From: Halobacteria archaeon HArc-gm2
Lineage (GTDB): Archaea > Halobacteriota > Halobacteria > Halobacteriales > Haloarculaceae
Length of the DNA: 64,000 nucleotides
Direction of reading: 5' to 3'
NCBI GenBank assembly: GCA_025517465.1
Contig: JAOPKE010000002.1
Coordinates: 248,001-312,000 of the forward strand
The translations under genes were made by a program, and so were the position numbers. Under the pieces are notes generated by a model that was not told the origin of the DNA, did not search any database, and worked only from the letters and a program-made list of their open reading frames with translations. Below, piece by piece: positions 59,805 through 64,000 of this stretch. The number at the start of each line of letters is the position of its first letter. The stretch's first letter is position 1.

Positions 59805-60072
59805 TTTCTCCTGCGAACGACAGTGAACAGTGAAAAATATTGCCCGACTCGATTTGAACACGCCAGTCGCAGCCCCGCGCAGGGAGCGCAGCGACCGAGC
59901 AGGAACGTCTGGCATCTGTTCAAATCGGGGAGGGCGGATTTCTTCGAAGCCGATTCGCGAGCGTAGCGAGCTGTCGGCTTCGAGAGGGTGTACCGACCCG
60001 ATTTCGTGCTCGGCAGTCGCAGTCAACAGGCGTAGCGAAACCGTTTCTTTCGTTTAAATCGGGGAGTGCGGA
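59784..60072 (+). repeat. Three copies of the tRNA-Tyr 3' end at 134-bp spacing
   Basis: The 26-mer beginning GTTCAAATCGGGGAGGGCGG occurs in the tRNA (59784-59809) and exactly again at 59918-59943. A version with two changes (GTTTAAATCGGGGAGTGCGG) starts at 60052. The starts are exactly 134 bp apart. An inverted 10-mer CGATTTGAAC lies at 59850-59859. Such copies are attachment-site scars left by integrases that use tRNA ends. No integrase gene is in the window. 60073-60282 shows nothing further. Confidence 0.7.
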
Positions 60073-60282
60073 CTGAATTTGGGCCGACCGCGACCAGAGG
60101 AAGCCAGTGCCGGCTAACCAGCTAACGCCCGAGTCGATTTCGTCGCGGAAATTGCACGCGCCGCGGCTGCAGTCTCCGCTGTCCAGCGACGAAACGCGAC
60201 TGGCGACAGGAAGGCAGTCGTCGTTTCTGCTCCGTTCGAAAGATCGCAAGCCCGTCCATTCGATGTGTTCAGTATCGATCAG

Positions 60283-60591
60283 TCAATCGCCGGCCGATTT
60301 CTCGGCAGGCTCGAACTCGACGGAGATCTCCTTCTCGGCAGTCCACGGCGCGAGGACCTGCGTTTCCACTCGCGTGAACAGCTCCCCCGCCTCGGAGACA
60401 GTGGTTTCGTCCCGTTTGTTCCCGTCGACGTAAAGAACTGCTTTGAGATCGGATCGGCCGGCGTTCATCGATCTGATCCTGCAGACGCGGGCACGAAACT
60501 CCTGGGGGACTCCAGCCACGTACGGATACTTCTCAACAGAGCCACCGATACTTCTCGTGGCGCTCCTCACGAGCGCCGCGTGGGTAATCAC
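60283..60591 (-). CDS. Possible short hypothetical protein next to the att-like repeats
   Basis: 102 residues from a possible GTG at 60591, or fewer from a GTG at 60570. The C-terminal 70 residues read as genuine coding sequence: YVAGVPQEFRARVCRIRS, DLKAVLYVDGNKRDETT, AGELFTRVETQVLAPW, EISVEFEPAEKS, a likely beta-sandwich. Upstream of this, the frame loses coding character and has no good start, so it may be a truncated remnant carried by an element at the tRNA. No family recognised. Confidence 0.35.
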   Translation of the reverse strand: MITHAALVRSATRSIGGSVEKYPYVAGVPQEFRARVCRIRSMNAGRSDLKAVLYVDGNKRDETTVSEAGELFTRVETQVLAPWTAEKEISVEFEPAEKSAGD

Positions 60592-60734
60592 AGCCAGGAC
60601 GAATCGAATGTGCCAATCGTCGCCCCCACAGCGAACAAAGCGACCGAGCAGGCCCGTCTGGCCAATGTTCGCGTCGAGTGAGCCGTGCGGGAAGCCAGGG
60701 ATATCTCCCTCCGGGCCGGGGCCGAACGGCAGCG

Positions 60735-62135
60735 TCACCGACCACGTCCGGCGTCCCGAGTTCCGTCGACGTCTACGTCGCTGCCGATCCGGTCGTCGGT
60801 GGGGCGCTCCGACTCGGGTCGCCACGGCCCGTCGCCGCCGTCGACGATAGTCCGCGGCGGAATCGATTCCTGGGACGTCGCCAGTGGCGTGAGCAGTCGT
60901 TCCAGGAGACTCAGGTCGTCTGGGTTCGGTTTCTGGACGGTCTCGTACTCGACGACGACGTCGCCGTCCGCCTCCGAGATGCACACGTAGTTCAGGCGGT
61001 ACGAGGGATAGAACACGTCCGGAAGCAACCCGAGCACGACCGATCGCCGGTGGAGTCGTCGCAGCCACGTCCCCGTGTTTACGACGACGCGGTCGGCGAC
61101 CTCCGTGACGGAGGCGCGGTGGGTGTGTCCGTAGAGGAACACCGCGACCTCGGGGTGTTCGTCGAACACCGCCCGGGCCACGTCGACGTACCTGTCGCTG
61201 ACGTCTTCCGGGTCGTCTCCGCCGACCAGCCCGAACCGGGTGAGCGTCTTTCGGACGTCTCGCGCGAGGAAGAAGGCCGGAATCGCGAGGAGGGTGAGAA
61301 TGGCGATGACGACGACGTTCACGACGAGGACGAGGTCGATGAGCGTACCGACGATACTCAACCGGGTGAGCACGAACGACACCGCCTCCGCCGGCAGCGA
61401 CCAGACGCCGAGGACGTCGAGCGCCACGGCCAGGAGGTAGAGTAGACTCACCTGGAACAGCAGGAGGAACGGCACCGCGGTGTAGCGAAGCAGGGGGCTC
61501 ATCTCCCGGTAGAAATACTGGGAGATCATCCAGTCGGGAATCCGCGTCATCGGCGTCACCGACTGGATGTCCTTGAGCCAGTTGAACCGCCCTCGCTTCG
61601 AGAGCCGTCCCGCTTTGCTCGTGACGTGGCGGTTCACGTGGTAGCCCGGTGGATTCGCGTAGGGGTTTCCGAAGTCGGGACTCCTGTTGTTCGGGTCGCG
61701 CTGTTGGCCGTGTTCGATCCAGACGACGCGGTCGGCGACCTCGCGGGTGATGACGACCTCCTGTTCGAGGGAGACGTTGTACTCCGCCAGCCGCTCGACG
61801 TACTCGGGGTGACACGCGAGTTCGTAGTCGTGATTCCCCGGGATGACGGTGGTCGGGACCTGCTCGCCGGTCGCCCGGAGTTGCTCGAACAGTTCGGGAT
61901 ACAGTTCGAGCAGCGCGTCGAACTTCTCCATCCCCTCCAGTTCGGTGAACTCCCAGAGCCCGAACAGGTCGCCGTTGATTATGAGCTCCGCGTCCTCGTC
62001 GCGCTCGGGTAGCTCGCGGAGGAACGCGAGGAATTCGTCCATGAACTCGACCTCCTGGAGCGTCTCGTCGCCCCCGATGTGGAGGTCGCTGACGAAGTAG
62101 TACCGCGTCGCATTCTGGTCTGGCTCTCCGCTCAT
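60735..62135 (-). CDS. Metallophosphoesterase with transmembrane insertion
   Basis: 466 residues. Calcineurin-like phosphoesterase motifs in order: SDLHIGG, INGDLFGLWE, IPGNHDYE, then, after a gap, FLYGHTHRASV. Between PGNHD and GHTH lies an insert of about 180 residues with two or three TM segments (about 225-300: YTAVPFLLLFQVSLLYLLAVALD; VLVVNVVVIAILTLLAIPAFFLA). The active site would thus sit on a membrane anchor. The motifs resemble LpxH-type and related phosphoesterases. Substrate unknown. The C terminus is polar. Confidence 0.85.
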   Translation of the reverse strand: MSGEPDQNATRYYFVSDLHIGGDETLQEVEFMDEFLAFLRELPERDEDAELIINGDLFGLWEFTELEGMEKFDALLELYPELFEQLRATGEQVPTTVIPGNHDYELACHPEYVERLAEYNVSLEQEVVITREVADRVVWIEHGQQRDPNNRSPDFGNPYANPPGYHVNRHVTSKAGRLSKRGRFNWLKDIQSVTPMTRIPDWMISQYFYREMSPLLRYTAVPFLLLFQVSLLYLLAVALDVLGVWSLPAEAVSFVLTRLSIVGTLIDLVLVVNVVVIAILTLLAIPAFFLARDVRKTLTRFGLVGGDDPEDVSDRYVDVARAVFDEHPEVAVFLYGHTHRASVTEVADRVVVNTGTWLRRLHRRSVVLGLLPDVFYPSYRLNYVCISEADGDVVVEYETVQKPNPDDLSLLERLLTPLATSQESIPPRTIVDGGDGPWRPESERPTDDRIGSDVDVDGTRDAGRGR

Positions 62136-62461
62136 GCTACGTGCGGGTTCGCACGGGTGCGTCTCGGCCGCCCCCTCGCCTCCGGTCGACGAATGGTCTC
62201 GACGGGTGCGGTGACGTCGTCCGGCGCCGTGTCGTGACGGTCCCGGGTCAGGAGAATCGTCGTCGGGAGTACGAGCACGTCTCCTCCTTCGACCGACGAC
62301 TCAATGAATGTTGTCGGGGTACCGGTTCGGCGCCCCGACTCGTGGCGGTACAGTGAGAGCCCCACGCGCCGTCGGGGACGTCGCGGAGTCCGAGAACTGC
62401 TCGTCGAGGAGCGCGACTCGGACCGTGGGATGACTGCTGCCGAGCTCGGCACGGTAGTCAC
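62132..62461 (-). CDS. Doubtful short ORF overlapping the metallophosphoesterase start
   Basis: 109 residues from a GTG at 62461. The end overlaps the phosphoesterase ATG by 4 bp (ATGA), and the middle (LYRHESGRRTGTPTTFIESSVEGGDVLVLPTTILLTRD) looks protein-like. The first 32 residues are Ser/Arg-rich and unconvincing. No family recognised. The coding call rests mainly on the overlap. The rest of the gap, 62462-62801, shows an AT-rich patch near 62495-62560 but no gene. Confidence 0.3.
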   Translation of the reverse strand: MTTVPSSAAVIPRSESRSSTSSSRTPRRPRRRVGLSLYRHESGRRTGTPTTFIESSVEGGDVLVLPTTILLTRDRHDTAPDDVTAPVETIRRPEARGRPRRTRANPHVA

Positions 62462-62763
62462 GCCTCTCTACCGGGGAGTGGAGATACGCTTCTCCTTATT
62501 CATTCCTCCATTAAGCAAACTCGCGCGTGCGCGCATTAATCATATCAAATTGTAGGGGTACTCTCGACGGACAGGAGCCGTGCGACGGGGAGTGATTCAC
62601 TCTGACGTCAGTTCCCTGACGCCGACGTCGAGTTTCAGTGGTGTCCCCGAACTACTACCACTGGGGAGCGATGGGCGCGTGCACGACGAACTGTGGGTCC
62701 GTTCCATTCAGGTGACAGTAACTGGACAGCTACCGCCGAAAATCACGTGAACGATAGGCTCGC

Positions 62764-62770
62764 TTTTTAA
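62764..62770 (+). promoter_or_regulatory. TATA-like element before the zinc-ribbon gene
   Basis: TTTTTAA centred 35 bp before the ATG at 62802, consistent with a very short leader. Confidence 0.4.
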
Positions 62771-62801
62771 CTACCTGGGTGGTACCTCGGGTGTGGTCGC
62801 A

Positions 62802-62963
62802 ATGGGAGTCTTCACCGGAGCGAACGACGGATCGCGCTTCGGGAACCTCGATGGCCGTCCGTACATCTGCATGGGGTGTGAGGCGACCTTCGAGGTCCAG
62901 TACCACTCGTGTCCGTCCTGTGGCGGGTTCGACGTCCGCCGGGCCGAGTGGCTCGGCGAGTGA
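62802..62963 (+). CDS. Tiny zinc-ribbon protein (53 residues)
   Basis: Encodes 53 residues starting MGVFTGANDGSRFGNL with CMGCEATFEVQYHSCPSCGG: two CxxC pairs 14 residues apart, a classic zinc ribbon. The protein ends VRRAEWLGE and the frame has good haloarchaeal codon use. Small two-CxxC zinc-finger proteins of this size are a known haloarchaeal class with roles reported in surface behaviour, but I cannot tie this one to a named member. Confidence 0.75.
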   Translation: MGVFTGANDGSRFGNLDGRPYICMGCEATFEVQYHSCPSCGGFDVRRAEWLGE

Positions 62964-63133
62964 CTCCCGGCGTCCACGAAACGGCACGTCCTGTCCGAGT
63001 GGGTCCGTGACCCACCGAACCGACGACAGCGGCAGTCCGGAATCTCCGTTCCTGTCATCGGTCCGTTTCGATCGTCCCGTGCGACAGCCTGTTTTGCACA
63101 TATCCAAGTGTGATCGGTGCATAGTCCCGTTAC

Positions 63134-64000
63134 ATGCAGCGACGCGAACTCGGTACGACTGGCTGGAACGTCACTGAGGTCGGCCTGGGAACCTGGAACA
63201 TCGGCGGAAGCTGGGGCGACGTGAGCGACGAAGACGGTCGCGACGTCGTCCGCACCGCGCTCGACGCCGGCATCGACTTCATCGACACCGCGGACGTCTA
63301 CGGCGACGGCCGGAGCGAGAAGCACATCGCGAACGTCCTCGACGAGCGCGAGGCACGCGACGACGTCGTCGTCGCGACCAAGGCCGGCCGTCGGCTCGAA
63401 GAGCACACCGCCGAGAACTACGACTACGAGCACCTCTCCGAGTTCGTCGATCGCTCGCGGGAGTACCTCGGTCAGGACACGCTGGAACTCGTCCAGCTCC
63501 ACTGCCCGCCCAACGACGCGTACTACCAGCCCGAGACGTTCGAGGCGCTCGACCGGCTGAAGGAGGAGGGCAAGATCGCTCACTACGGCGTCAGCGTCGA
63601 GAAGGTCGAACAGGCGCTGAAGGCCATCGAGTACCCCGGTGTCGAGACGGTGCAGATCATCTTCAACATGTTCCGCCAGCGCCCGGCCGAACTGTTCTTC
63701 GAAGAGGCCGAGCGTCGCGACGTCGGCGTCATCGTCCGCGTGCCACTGGCCTCCGGGCTCCTCACCGGGAAGCTCTCCAGGGACGACGAGTTCCCGGAGA
63801 ACGACCACCGGAACTTCAATCGCGAGGGCGAGGCTTTCGACCGTGGCGAGACCTTCGCCGGGCTCCCCTTCGAGCGCGGCCTCGACGCCGTCGACGAACT
63901 CGAAACCCACCTTCCCGGGGACCTGACGACGGCCCAGGCCGCCCTGCGCTGGATCCTCGACTTCGACGCGGTGTCGACGGTCATCCCGGGGTCGACGTCG
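63134..64000 (+). CDS. Aldo/keto reductase, 3' end cut by window edge
   Basis: 289 residues visible, the frame running off the end of the window. MQRRELGTTGWNVTEVGLGTWNIGG is the family opening. DFIDTADVYGDGRSE supplies the catalytic Asp and Tyr, VVVATKAGR the Lys, and LVQLHCPP the His. GVSVEKVEQALKAI and WILDFDAVSTVIPGS follow in the usual order, so only about 30-40 residues are missing. NAD(P)H-dependent oxidoreductase of unknown substrate. Confidence 0.92.
   Translation, partial: MQRRELGTTGWNVTEVGLGTWNIGGSWGDVSDEDGRDVVRTALDAGIDFIDTADVYGDGRSEKHIANVLDEREARDDVVVATKAGRRLEEHTAENYDYEHLSEFVDRSREYLGQDTLELVQLHCPPNDAYYQPETFEALDRLKEEGKIAHYGVSVEKVEQALKAIEYPGVETVQIIFNMFRQRPAELFFEEAERRDVGVIVRVPLASGLLTGKLSRDDEFPENDHRNFNREGEAFDRGETFAGLPFERGLDAVDELETHLPGDLTTAQAALRWILDFDAVSTVIPGSTS

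Overview
The window is chromosomal DNA from an extremely halophilic archaeon (class Halobacteria, probably Haloarcula/Halomicrobium-like, but the genus cannot be fixed from this sequence alone). The signs are very high GC with strong third-position GC, acidic proteins, TATA boxes about 27 bp before leaderless starts, ribosomal protein L15e, Rio2, SepF, FtsZ2, a TrmB regulator, a Bat-type HTH-10 regulator and heavy use of the Tat pathway.

Layout. 1-13 kb: 5'-truncated E1-like enzyme UbaA, a corrinoid-binding protein, a fused DppB/DppC-like permease, two ABC-2 export pairs, small haloarchaeal proteins, SepF, a PUA protein and a short RNB nuclease. 13-16 kb: HxlR regulator, a small membrane protein followed by a MITE-like inverted repeat, L15e, and a TrmB-type regulator. 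16.7-33.1 kb: an almost uninterrupted plus-strand block of secreted glycan-degrading proteins. It holds four GH5 cellulase-like enzymes, a GH12-like endoglucanase, a GH10 xylanase, a SASA/CE6-like esterase, a short Tat-tagged ORF, and a Tat protein with an unrecognised C-terminal half. Nearly all carry low-complexity linkers plus PKD, CBM6 or a shared beta-rich C-terminal module. 33-46.4 kb: mixed housekeeping genes (VOC protein, Rio2, thioesterase-MsrA pair, orphan NuoCD, Bat regulator, lipoate ligase, HerA-like ATPase, endonuclease IV). 46.5-54.7 kb: DnaJ-ferredoxin fusion, methyltransferase, membrane proteins, SugE/Gdx, DUF2332, hydrolase, NcsA. 54.7-59.7 kb: two tandem secreted beta-helix paralogs and an RHH-ftsZ2 operon. 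59.7-64 kb: tRNA-Tyr(GUA) with regularly spaced duplicates of its 3' end, a membrane-anchored metallophosphoesterase, a tiny zinc-ribbon gene, and a 3'-truncated aldo/keto reductase.

How the genes fit together. The 16.7-33.1 kb block reads as a polysaccharide (cellulose/xylan) utilisation locus. Enzymes are exported folded by Tat, endo-glucanases and xylanase cut backbones, the esterase would remove acetyl groups, and accessory modules tether enzymes to substrate. The TrmB-like protein beside it is a plausible regulator. UbaA and NcsA both belong to the archaeal ubiquitin-like/tRNA-thiolation pathway. SepF and FtsZ2 are partners in division.

The most unusual non-coding signal is a family of about 200-255 nt GC-rich, strongly structured repeats in three gaps (36.9-37.4, 47.26-47.8 and 53.4-53.6 kb). 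Two subtypes share a 3' module and lie head-to-head at two loci. Their stems change sequence between copies while staying paired, as expected of a structured RNA.
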